A stretch of 20,195 nt of DNA from Micavibrio aeruginosavorus (GTDB lineage: Bacteria > Pseudomonadota > Alphaproteobacteria > Micavibrionales > Micavibrionaceae). The DNA is taken from positions 1 to 20,195 of the forward strand of contig QFOT01000023.1 of assembly GCA_003241285.1 (NCBI GenBank), in the 5' to 3' direction. Under the pieces are notes generated by a model. The model had not been told where the DNA came from. It did not search any database and worked only from the letters and a program-made list of their open reading frames with translations. The position numbers were made by a program, and so were the translations under genes. Below are positions 1 to 5,941 of the stretch, piece after piece. The number at the start of each line of letters is the position of its first letter. Position 1 is the stretch's first letter.

Positions 1-63
1 TTCTCTTGAAGAGAATTCCGGTTGAGCCAAGAAGTGATCCTCTGCATGTTTCTTAGGATTCAT
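1..63 (-). CDS. Partial ORF following abiEii (unknown, truncated by window edge)
   Basis: An ATG at 63-61 lies only 1 nt after the abiEii stop codon (TAA at 67-65, arrangement TAA-A-ATG). The frame stays open for 21 codons to the window edge. It begins MNPKKHAEDHF and is hydrophilic. Such tight spacing suggests translational coupling in the same operon. There is no clear Shine-Dalgarno sequence. The visible part is too short to identify a family. A chance ORF is quite possible, since abiE operons are normally bicistronic. Confidence 0.35.
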   Translation of the reverse strand, partial: MNPKKHAEDHFLAQPEFSSRE

Positions 64-64
64 T

Positions 65-976
65 TTATTTGTTAAGTACTTTTTCTAAGTCTGAAACAAG
101 CCCTGCGCGACGATCGGAAGAAAGTGAGTCCAGATTTTTTTGCCGCCATAAAACCGCCGGCAACTTATCGACATTTTCTAGGCCCAATAGTGACCAATCG
201 GGCGGCCCTTTTTCAAATCCGATCAGGAATTCCTTATGTCGGTTAGGCATCCCCCCGATCAAGACATCCACTAGACTTTCCCGCGCTTGCAGCAATTCAT
301 CAAGGCTGACAGGTTCATCCGTCATGCCGGCGAAGTTTCTTTCAAATTCCAGGCTAATATCTTTCCGCCGGGCGGTAAGCGTTTCATTCATCGGTCGGCC
401 ATGACTGATGAGATAGACAATAAAGGTATCCCGAAGATCATCCCCTATTCCTTCGTTGCTCAATAAATCTCGTACGTCAAACAGATCCCGCGGGTGTTGT
501 CGATCAAGGGCGGCAACCAGCTTACCGGCATAGAGATCGCAAAACGATACCAACTTTATACTGGCAAACCCAAAACCTTCTTCTACTGTGGACGAAATAT
601 TTCTTGTTTCAGGTTCAAATACACAGCCGCGAAGAACTGGGGTCACTTCCACTTTTATCTGAACGGCATTTTCCCGTACAAGTAATTTTGTGATGGTACT
701 TTCGGTCAACGATTGGGTGATTGTAGCCGCCGGAAAATTTTGTGCTATTCGCGCTTCTATACGTTTCATAGCTGCGTCGATTTCCGCGAGTGATGCTGCT
801 CTCGATTTAACGGGAAGATAAGTTAAATCAATATCGACCGACAAGCGCGGCAAGTCCCGAATAAAGAGATTGATGGCCGTTCCGCCTTTCAATGCAAAGC
901 ATTCTTCTTCTCCCACATACGGCAATATCCGGATCAGCAAGGCGACTTGGCGTCGGTAATCTTCAGTGTAAGCCAT
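65..976 (-). CDS. abiEii: AbiEii/AbiGii-family nucleotidyltransferase toxin (type IV TA)
   Basis: This is the toxin of a type IV toxin-antitoxin/abortive-infection system, a cytoplasmic protein of the DNA-polymerase-beta-like nucleotidyltransferase fold. The N-terminal signature KGGTAINLFIRDLPRLSVDI is followed by D-L-T, giving the GG(T/S)-x-DxD catalytic pattern at about residues 31-51. The second family signature KLVAALDRQHPRDLFDVRDL lies near residues 152-171. The length of 303 aa is normal. The ATG at 976 is chosen because GAGGATCTTG precedes it at good spacing; a TTG just upstream at 979 is the alternative. The gene overlaps the 3' end of abiEi by 14 bp, the typical coupled antitoxin-toxin order. 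In studied AbiE systems the toxin is bacteriostatic and the antitoxin acts without binding it. The gene looks intact. Its target here cannot be read from the sequence. Confidence 0.93.
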   Translation of the reverse strand: MAYTEDYRRQVALLIRILPYVGEEECFALKGGTAINLFIRDLPRLSVDIDLTYLPVKSRAASLAEIDAAMKRIEARIAQNFPAATITQSLTESTITKLLVRENAVQIKVEVTPVLRGCVFEPETRNISSTVEEGFGFASIKLVSFCDLYAGKLVAALDRQHPRDLFDVRDLLSNEGIGDDLRDTFIVYLISHGRPMNETLTARRKDISLEFERNFAGMTDEPVSLDELLQARESLVDVLIGGMPNRHKEFLIGFEKGPPDWSLLGLENVDKLPAVLWRQKNLDSLSSDRRAGLVSDLEKVLNK

Positions 977-1793
977 CAAGATCCTCTGGAACGGTTATTA
1001 AATACTTATTGTCGAGTTTACCATGTTCGACAAGCCTTCGTTTTCCAGAGCCGAAATCTATATTTTGCTTGTTAAGTTGTTTAAGCCATGCGTGCTTATG
1101 CCGATCGGCGAAGAAGAAGAACAGTCGATTTACTTTTATGCTTTTGCAGGCCGACAGTAATTTTTGAAGCTTTCTCGGACTTAAATTAGGAAGACCTTCC
1201 ATTATTTTATCAACTTTATGGAAGCTTTCATTGTCCGGCAATTCGTCTATTAGTTCCAATATAGCGCGCTCAGGCGATGAAAGAGTTATTGCATCATCCC
1301 ATTGTCCCCATGGTCTTTGCGTTTCAACTTCCTTAGCAGTAAGGCCACGTGACAAAAGATTATCGCCGAATAATCTTTTATCGGCGTGGAAAACAAATTT
1401 TTGCTTCACCGGCAAATGATAAAGCCAGTTTGGCGGTGGCTTTGGTCCATATAAATGAACGGTTTTTATATTTTGGGATATGTAATGAGAAAACCCCTGT
1501 AGTTCAAGGGCGGTTTCACCACCTACTACCAAGGGGCCGTATTCTTCGAGCAGTAAAGTTTGCAGCGATATAACGACCTGCTCCCATTTTAGTTCGCCGC
1601 GCCTTGGCCTTTGATAGACGCTGCGCGCCGGCTGTTCCAGCCAGTTTTTATGTATGTAGTGCGCACGCAGATTACTCGCGTATCCGCGGCTGTTTAGCCA
1701 ATGGCTATCTACGATCATCCCCTCGGGGAGATCGAAATAAAGTTGGTTTAGTTTTTGCCCTTTTTGCTCAACCATATTGACTATTATAGCCAT
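963..1793 (-). CDS. abiEi: AbiEi-family antitoxin / transcriptional autorepressor (type IV TA)
   Basis: This is the first gene of the abiE pair. The 276-aa protein has the AbiEi arrangement: an N-terminal DNA-binding portion, then a C-terminal antitoxin domain with the recognisable segment GPLVVGGETALELQGFSHYI (residues about 87-106) and, further on, a SSPERAILELIDELP stretch (about 178-192). AbiEi proteins counter the AbiEii toxin and repress the operon by binding inverted repeats in its promoter. An 11+11-bp inverted repeat sits directly against the start codon here. The start is uncertain. The ATG at 1793 has no Shine-Dalgarno sequence and directly touches the repeat. An ATG at 1775 (residue 7) lies just downstream of a TATAAT hexamer at 1787-1782, so a leaderless transcript is possible. 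Identification as AbiEi rests on motif and operon partner. Confidence 0.9.
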   Translation of the reverse strand: MAIIVNMVEQKGQKLNQLYFDLPEGMIVDSHWLNSRGYASNLRAHYIHKNWLEQPARSVYQRPRRGELKWEQVVISLQTLLLEEYGPLVVGGETALELQGFSHYISQNIKTVHLYGPKPPPNWLYHLPVKQKFVFHADKRLFGDNLLSRGLTAKEVETQRPWGQWDDAITLSSPERAILELIDELPDNESFHKVDKIMEGLPNLSPRKLQKLLSACKSIKVNRLFFFFADRHKHAWLKQLNKQNIDFGSGKRRLVEHGKLDNKYLITVPEDLDGLH

Positions 1794-1820
1794 ATAATAA
1801 ACTATAATCTAGTTTATTAT
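1794..1820. promoter_or_regulatory. Inverted repeat abutting abiEi start, candidate AbiEi operator
   Basis: Two perfect 11-bp arms, ATAATAAACTA and TAGTTTATTAT, flank a 5-nt loop (TAATC) and end exactly at the abiEi start codon. A degenerate second copy of the half-site (ATAAACTA, then AAGTTCTAT) lies at about 1863-1882. A two-repeat layout in the promoter is what characterised AbiEi repressors bind. The region is also the only intergenic space for the divergent gene at 1934, so both could be controlled from here. Binding is inferred, not shown. Confidence 0.6.
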
Positions 1821-1881
1821 TGGTTGAGTTAAGTCAATTATATTGAGTAAATATGTATGATGATAAACTATCAAGTTCTAT

Positions 1882-1898
1882 AATAATTATAAATTATT
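1882..1898. repeat. Perfect A/T palindrome in the abiEi / unknown-gene intergenic region
   Basis: Arms AATAATT and AATTATT surround ATA (17 bp). The palindrome lies 36 bp upstream of the start of the plus-strand gene at 1934. In such A+T-rich sequence a palindrome of this size can occur by chance, so a regulatory role is only a possibility. Confidence 0.3.
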
Positions 1899-1933
1899 GT
1901 AGATAATTAATTAGAATCAATGGGTTAGGTGCA

Positions 1934-2464
1934 ATGATACAGTTTAACAGTGAGACTGAAGAATTTATTTACAAAAACAAAGTTGTAGGTAGCTGGAAAG
2001 TAGAAAATGGGCATGGTCGTTTTCATCTAGATATTACCTATGAGGTTGACGATGTTGGCATTAGTTTAGGTGAACTTTTACCGAAAATTGCCGAAGTGCT
2101 AAAAATTCACGCTGAGAAAGAGCCGCCGATGAAGGACCCTATAGTCATATTGGAGACCGACGAAATCGACGTTGAGCCAATAATGCCAGCACGCCGCACT
2201 TTAACGGAGGTAACTATAAAGCGCGGCAACCACAAATGGCGTTTTCATCTGAACGATGCCGATCCATGGCCATCAATAGTTCATGGACATGATTATGAAA
2301 GAAACCTGAAGCTCGATGCTTTTACTGGATATATTTATGATATCAGTACGAGAAATCATTGTGAAACTCTGAAGAAGAAAAAACTGAATTTTATTGTGGC
2401 AAAGCTAAAAGAGAATCCAGAATTTAAACATAGGCTCGAATCTACCGCTGGATTAGCTACATAA
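1934..2464 (+). CDS. Conserved-looking hypothetical protein, possible cargo gene
   Basis: A 176-aa soluble protein with no signal peptide or membrane segment. The ATG is preceded by TTAGGTGCA, a fair ribosome-binding site. The first half (residues ~1-60) is rich in beta-strand-like alternation. The second half carries a striking segment, WRFHLNDADPWPSIVHGHDY (about residues 97-116), then LKLDAFTGYIYD. The His/Asp-rich DPWPS-HGHDYE pattern looks like a conserved or catalytic core, and I have an impression of similar motifs in uncharacterised bacterial proteins, but I cannot name a family. It is divergent from abiEi and convergent with the DUF6088 gene (stop codons 10 bp apart). Its position between two antitoxin-type genes makes a defence or toxin-like role conceivable. 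That is context only. Confidence 0.75.
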   Translation: MIQFNSETEEFIYKNKVVGSWKVENGHGRFHLDITYEVDDVGISLGELLPKIAEVLKIHAEKEPPMKDPIVILETDEIDVEPIMPARRTLTEVTIKRGNHKWRFHLNDADPWPSIVHGHDYERNLKLDAFTGYIYDISTRNHCETLKKKKLNFIVAKLKENPEFKHRLESTAGLAT

Positions 2465-2474
2465 TTATAGCATA

Positions 2475-3137
2475 TTAGTTGGAATAAAACGGGTCATCGG
2501 GATCTCGAACCCATGACGGCTTTTCCCAGGCGATCAATTGTCTGGCAATATCCGACAGCCAAGGGTCCTGAATATGGGACAGGTTTTCTTCAATGTCCAT
2601 TTTATCTTCCGGTGTCAGGTGTTTTGCGGCAATATCGATCTTTCTCTGATCAACAATGCGCGGCCCCAAATTATCAATGCCCGCCAACACCAGATACGCT
2701 ATGGGGCGCTTTAGAGTTCTGGGCATGGTCATTTCTTGTAATTGAATTGTATAGCCGCTTTCCAGAAATGTAATGTTTCTGGGTTTCCCGGTTGTCACAT
2801 AAATAGGCTTGGCCGGTACTTGCGTACACATCCCAGTCATATTGGCAGCTGACGCACCGGTCGGCCAGATGCGCTCACCTGTCCATCGTTCAATCGCCTT
2901 CAACACTTTTCCCGATGAAGGACTACAGATGCCAATCATCGGGTGATAATCCGGATAATAATAGACAGTGCGTGTGGCGTGACGAATGAATTCTTCTCTC
3001 ACCAACTGGTGAAATACGCCAATAATTTTTCGTGCTGGTCCGCAATCAGCAAAATCATGGGCGGTAAATGCCCAATTTACACCCTTTTCTTTAATCCGTT
3101 TTTCTACAGTCTGCACTAAATCTAATATATCAGTCAT
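2475..3137 (-). CDS. DUF6088 protein (AbiEi-like winged-helix, orphan antitoxin-type)
   Basis: A 220-aa protein with an N-terminal winged helix-turn-helix region (about residues 5-65, ending RTVYYYPDYHP). The DUF6088 core follows: a WPTGASAANMTGMCTQVPAK segment near 121-140, then PIYVTTGKPR. DUF6088 proteins resemble AbiEi antitoxins and usually precede an AbiEii-type nucleotidyltransferase. Here no such toxin follows; the next gene is convergent. Instead, the gene is the last of a chain behind the transposase and ATPase genes. Its ATG has no Shine-Dalgarno sequence and overlaps the stop of a short upstream frame (ATGACTGA), implying coupled translation. It could be an orphan antitoxin, a regulator of the element, or a DNA-binding accessory of transposition in the place where TniQ/TnsD is often found. 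The last is speculation. Confidence 0.8.
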   Translation of the reverse strand: MTDILDLVQTVEKRIKEKGVNWAFTAHDFADCGPARKIIGVFHQLVREEFIRHATRTVYYYPDYHPMIGICSPSSGKVLKAIERWTGERIWPTGASAANMTGMCTQVPAKPIYVTTGKPRNITFLESGYTIQLQEMTMPRTLKRPIAYLVLAGIDNLGPRIVDQRKIDIAAKHLTPEDKMDIEENLSHIQDPWLSDIARQLIAWEKPSWVRDPDDPFYSN

Positions 3138-3300
3138 GGTTTTGTGCGGTTCGGTGTCTTTCTAATATAGTGAGTTGATGTGCAGTATCGAGTGGCCACG
3201 GATTGCGAATATAGCGCAGATTGCCCTGAATGTGCTGTCCCAATTCCAGTTTATGCCGCTCCAATAACCAGATTTTCTCGTGCGACTTCGACAACTTCAA
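3130..3300 (-). CDS. Small ATG-less ORF bridging the TnsC-like and DUF6088 genes
   Basis: The maximum open frame from TTG 3300 codes for 56 residues. It overlaps the end of the ATPase gene by 50 bp in the +1 frame and then fills the whole gap to the next gene, ending in TGA at 3132-3130 inside that gene's first codons. The product has a protein-like composition, including GQHIQGNLRYIRNPWPLD and QLTILERHRT, with charged helical stretches and a proline-containing turn. No ATG is present. Possible starts are TTG at 3300, 3294, 3264 or 3243; none has a good ribosome-binding site. It may be a coupled small gene, the product of a +1 frameshift at the end of the ATPase, or a decayed remnant. No family recognised. 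Confidence 0.4.
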   Translation of the reverse strand: MKLSKSHEKIWLLERHKLELGQHIQGNLRYIRNPWPLDTAHQLTILERHRTAQNHD

Positions 3301-4195
3301 GTGTTATTTCTGACAATTTGTTTATCTCTAGAACTCTTTCAATCTGGCTCAATAGCCTTTCTAGCAATCTAAAATTGCCCCGCGTCATCCGAATAATAGC
3401 CGTCATGGCTTCGTCGCTAATCGGGCTTTTTTGGGTATTTAAATAAGAAGAACGCAGTTTCGTCCATACTTTCCTGACCTGATCTGCGCTTAATGGACTA
3501 AATTTATGCACAAAACCGACCCTGGAACTGAGTTGTGCATATCGTGCCAGTCTTTTTTCAAGGCCCGGCATCCCTATCAGAACAATCCCTATCCCGCCCA
3601 GATCATAAATATAACGGACTTGATCGAGACATGCCGGGCTTAATCTTTCCGTTTCATCAATGATAATAAGTTTTGTGGGATCCTTGATGCTTTTACGCAA
3701 GGTCGTACTTTGGGTTTGAATATCATAGACGGTAGGTGGCGTTTCATATTCTTCGCAGCTAGTAATCTTATTAATTTGTGATTTTTCAAACTGCTTACGC
3801 TCCCTTTCTCTTTTTATTTTAGCCTGAGCTAGCAGATATTCCTGCTCCTTGTTTAATCTGACCATTTCGGGGGAAGATATTCTGATACGTTCGCGTAAAG
3901 AGTCTATTTCCCTGGAAAGGGTTTTTGCATGAATAGTTACGGGAGCTGTATACAAGACCGTTGTACAGTGAACTGACCTTGAAGCCCTAAAATATTCATG
4001 GCACTGACTATCGGAAAGAGAAAATTTTGTCCGCGAAAATTTATCCCAGTTAGCATAGCGCCTTGCCGATAAGGTTTTTCCAACGCCAGGTGGGCCATAA
4101 CATATTCCGATATATTTATAGCTGGCGCACGTATCGCAAAATTCTGAAAATAGCCTGTATTGATGGGTGTCAATAAAAGAAGTGTCACTCGTCAT
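3251..4195 (-). CDS. TnsC/TniB-like AAA+ ATPase, transposition regulator
   Basis: A 314-aa cytoplasmic AAA+ ATPase. Walker A is YGPPGVGKT (residues 33-41), Walker B is KLIIIDET (175-182) and a sensor-like GIVLIGMPGLEKRLARYAQL segment follows. Between Walker A and B lies a long charged stretch (about 90-140, ERIRISSPE…KIKRERERKQFEK) that looks like a coiled-coil insertion. In Tn7/Tn5053/Mu-type elements this protein chooses target DNA and activates the DDE transposase. The start overlaps the transposase gene by 11 bp (ATG 4195, transposase stop 4185-4187), the classic TnsB-TnsC coupling. IstB-type helpers are shorter and differ around the P-loop, so TnsC/TniB is the better comparison. No TniQ/TnsD target selector follows. 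Confidence 0.87.
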   Translation of the reverse strand: MTSDTSFIDTHQYRLFSEFCDTCASYKYIGICYGPPGVGKTLSARRYANWDKFSRTKFSLSDSQCHEYFRASRSVHCTTVLYTAPVTIHAKTLSREIDSLRERIRISSPEMVRLNKEQEYLLAQAKIKRERERKQFEKSQINKITSCEEYETPPTVYDIQTQSTTLRKSIKDPTKLIIIDETERLSPACLDQVRYIYDLGGIGIVLIGMPGLEKRLARYAQLSSRVGFVHKFSPLSADQVRKVWTKLRSSYLNTQKSPISDEAMTAIIRMTRGNFRLLERLLSQIERVLEINKLSEITLEVVEVARENLVIGAA

Positions 4196-5648
4196 TGTGA
4201 TACCGCTTTAACTTGCTTGGCTTCTTTAGTGCGGGGGCTGTTTTTTGTACCTCTAGCATTTCCTGATCTGTCAGGGTTCTGAAGTCCAAAAGATCATCCG
4301 TTGCCTTGGTTCTATCTTTTATCTTCAATTGATGCTCTCTAATTTGCCGTTTCCTGGCATTTTGAATTTCGCTCAAAGAAACGGTATCACCGGCTAAATC
4401 CGTGCAAACCGCGCAGCATATAAATTTGTCATGATCAAAAACGGAAATCTCGGCTACGTCTCGCGGGTCATAACGAATAGAAACTTTGGCTCCAATATAT
4501 CCGGCCAATGTTGGATGAATATATTTAAAACCGGAAAAGCTGATTCCATCTTTTTGAACGGTTCGATTATCAGGAACAGTCAATAATAATATATCCAGCT
4601 CGGAAAGATTTTCCGGCATACGTGGCAAAAACCCATCTGTCGACCACCGCTTATAAGGAGAAATCTTGGTCGTGCCGTGTGCTTTTTGATGGTAGTCGTT
4701 AACTATATAATCTTCTATTCTTGCGGCCAGTTGGGGAAGTGTAAGCACTTCCTTATCTTTTGTTTTCGTACCCGGTGGCTGATACCCGGGAAGTGTCGGT
4801 AGCAAAATTTGGGATAAAGACCTAAAAAAACGCTCAATTTTTCCACGACCTCGCGGCTGCCCTATCGCTGAAAAGATTAATCTGGTTTTTAAACTGATCG
4901 TTAATTGTTCAATATGACGTGACGTGAAATCGCTTCCGTGATCGGTATAAAAAATATTCGGTATGCCTGCTACATCCCACCCTGCACGAGGTTTGTGCCA
5001 TATTGCATGCCGAAAAGCTAAGGCCGTCTGGATCGCAGAGGGAGCAGAAAAGGAAACCGCATAACCTGCAATAGCTCTACTGTAGTCATCGAGAACAATG
5101 GTCAGCCATGGCTTTCTGAGCTTTTTGCCATCCTTAACCAGAACATCAAGAAATGTGTGGTCTGCCTGCCAGATGGCATTGGGTCTTTCTGCCTCTGTCC
5201 TATGAACCAGATCATATTTATCCATATATGTGTTTATTCCGTTATGTGCCAATTCGAGTAAAGACGGATCAATTGCCTGGACAACCCTATAAATAGTTGA
5301 ATAGCTTGGGATAGGTTCGTTATTCTTGGCAGCAACTGGTTTGATCGCTCTCTGAATTGATGCAACTGAGAGGCGCGGAGTTTTCAGAGCGAGTCCCTCT
5401 ATGATTTTTAAGAGATGCCCCGAAACATTTATTCCGCTTTTTGATCTCGTTTTCCGGGATAAGCCCGTTATTCCAAATTGGCGGCAGTTCTTTACCCATC
5501 GCCAAGCTGTGGACTCCGCGATTCCATGATTTTTGGCAATTTCTGCGATTTGCACGCCCTCTTCTAAAAAAGGCCGTATAATTTGAAACTTTTTATATGC
5601 TAGATCCCATTTTTCGTGAGAAATTCCATCTGTAATATTCTTGCTCAA
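4185..5648 (-). CDS. TnsB/TniA/Mu-type DDE transposase (rve integrase core)
   Basis: A 487-aa transposase. Order of domains: an N-terminal helix-turn-helix (about residues 30-62, GVQIAEIAKNHGIAESTAWR); a linker DNA-binding region; an RNase-H-fold catalytic core with D163 (WQADHTFLD), D236 (FYTDHGSDF) and E272 (GRGKIERFF), i.e. D-D-35-E; and a C-terminal Mu-type beta-barrel (about 345-410, including GYIGAKVSIRYDPRD) with a basic tail. It cuts and joins transposon ends. The start is a TTG at 5648. A stop codon (TAA, 5654-5652) lies two codons upstream, and AAGGAAATT gives a ribosome-binding site; the ATG at 5652 is in another frame and ends after 19 codons. All catalytic residues are present, so it is probably active. 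Confidence 0.93.
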   Translation of the reverse strand: MSKNITDGISHEKWDLAYKKFQIIRPFLEEGVQIAEIAKNHGIAESTAWRWVKNCRQFGITGLSRKTRSKSGINVSGHLLKIIEGLALKTPRLSVASIQRAIKPVAAKNNEPIPSYSTIYRVVQAIDPSLLELAHNGINTYMDKYDLVHRTEAERPNAIWQADHTFLDVLVKDGKKLRKPWLTIVLDDYSRAIAGYAVSFSAPSAIQTALAFRHAIWHKPRAGWDVAGIPNIFYTDHGSDFTSRHIEQLTISLKTRLIFSAIGQPRGRGKIERFFRSLSQILLPTLPGYQPPGTKTKDKEVLTLPQLAARIEDYIVNDYHQKAHGTTKISPYKRWSTDGFLPRMPENLSELDILLLTVPDNRTVQKDGISFSGFKYIHPTLAGYIGAKVSIRYDPRDVAEISVFDHDKFICCAVCTDLAGDTVSLSEIQNARKRQIREHQLKIKDRTKATDDLLDFRTLTDQEMLEVQKTAPALKKPSKLKRYHNDE

Positions 5649-5681
5649 ACATTAATTTCCTTATTAAATATAATAAGGGTA

Positions 5682-5710
5682 ATTTAAAATGAAATTATAT
5701 GTCAAATTTA
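5682..5710 (-). promoter_or_regulatory. Candidate transposase promoter overlapping a repeat copy
   Basis: On the minus strand a consensus-like TATAAT lies at 5699-5694, about 45 bp upstream of the TTG start, just after TTTGAC. The 13-bp sequence TTTCATTTTAAAT (5694-5682), shared with the outermost terminal repeat, overlaps its downstream edge. This suggests autorepression by the transposase. No good -35 is placed at the standard distance, so the promoter is tentative. Confidence 0.35.
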
Positions 5711-5734
5711 CTGTGATCAGAGACGCTAATTAAT

Positions 5735-5809
5735 GACTCTCATATATCTTGAAAGAAAACCTCTCACTTATCCTGAAAAGAATCCTCCTATTTAAAATGA
5801 AAAGTTACA
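5735..5809 (-). repeat. Transposon right end: terminal TGT plus three 24-bp-spaced transposase-site repeats
   Basis: Read on the minus strand, TGTAAC (5809-5804) is followed by repeats at 5803-5783, 5779-5759 and 5755-5735. Their first parts are TTTTCATTTTAAAT, TTTTCAGGATAAGT and CTTTCAAGATATAT, and the last two both continue GAGAG. By eye, repeats 2 and 3 agree at 15 of 21 positions, and 1 and 2 at 14 of 21. The starts are exactly 24 bp apart. A fourth partial copy lies at 5694-5682. Arrays like this are the binding sites of TnsB/TniA/MuA proteins. Confidence 0.65.
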
Positions 5810-5810
5810 G

Positions 5811-5844
5811 CTAAAAAAGCCAAAGGGAGCCGAAGCTCCCTTGG
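5811..5844 (-). terminator. Rho-independent terminator with UUCG loop, downstream of the mazF region
   Basis: On the minus strand a perfect 8-bp stem core, AAGGGAGC / GCTCCCTT, closes a TTCG tetraloop. The stem extends to CC/GG with one bulge and is followed by CTTTTTT. It ends transcription from the mazF side. The transposon end (TGT at 5809) begins 1-2 nt beyond, so the element sits just past the terminator, a position that spares the host transcript. Confidence 0.85.
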
Positions 5845-5847
5845 TAG

Positions 5848-5910
5848 TTAGTTCCCTTTCGGGAAGCGGACATTCTTACGAACGCCGTACATACTACTAA
5901 CATAGTCCAT
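5848..5910 (-). CDS. Possible 20-codon ORF between mazF and its terminator
   Basis: An ATG at 5910-5908 opens 20 codons that end GVRKNVRFPKGN-stop, 4 nt before the terminator hairpin. The product is basic and compact. It begins 31 nt after the mazF stop and has no good Shine-Dalgarno sequence (GGGC at short distance). A second hairpin (TTCCC-TTTC-GGGAA, 5852-5865) overlaps its 3' end. It may be a real microprotein, a gene remnant or chance. Confidence 0.25.
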   Translation of the reverse strand: MDYVSSMYGVRKNVRFPKGN

Positions 5911-5941
5911 TGCCCATTAAAAAGCAATAAAATTCTGAATT

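Larger units (their letters stand above)
1..5809. mobile_element. Tn7/Tn552-like (TnsB-TnsC) transposon, partial; right end at 5809
   Basis: The right boundary is inferred from a terminal 5'-TGTAAC (minus strand, 5809-5804), followed inward by three related ~21-bp repeats at 24-bp spacing and then the transposase gene, with its start about 160 bp from the end. TGT/ACA termini with arrayed transposase-binding sites are the rule for TnsB/TniA/MuA-type elements. The left end is not visible: no copy of the terminal sequence occurs on the plus strand before the transposase, so the element should extend past base 1. The abiE pair, the unknown gene and the DUF6088 gene would then be cargo or accessory genes. 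Base composition changes near the boundary, which supports a mobile origin. If target duplication is the usual 5 bp, the flank is GCTAA at 5810-5814. The extent to base 1 is inference. Confidence 0.6.

Noticed and set aside
1..15. Palindrome TTCTCTT-G-AAGAGAA at the left edge
   Set aside because: A 1-nt loop cannot form a hairpin and it lies inside an open frame; not enough context to call it an operator.
1794..1933. Left end of the transposon in the A+T-rich gap between abiEi and the unknown gene
   Set aside because: No TGTAAC terminus, no TTTTCA-type repeat array and no GCTAA duplication there; the inverted repeat fits an AbiE operator better.
3937..4188. 83-codon frame within the ATPase gene
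   Set aside because: Overlaps the Walker A region of the true gene in another frame; no independent support.
4185..5648. IS21 IstA/IstB reading of the transposase-ATPase pair
   Set aside because: The C-terminal Mu-type barrel, the wide Walker A-B spacing and the arrayed terminal repeats fit TnsB/TniA-TnsC better, although the two groups are distantly related.
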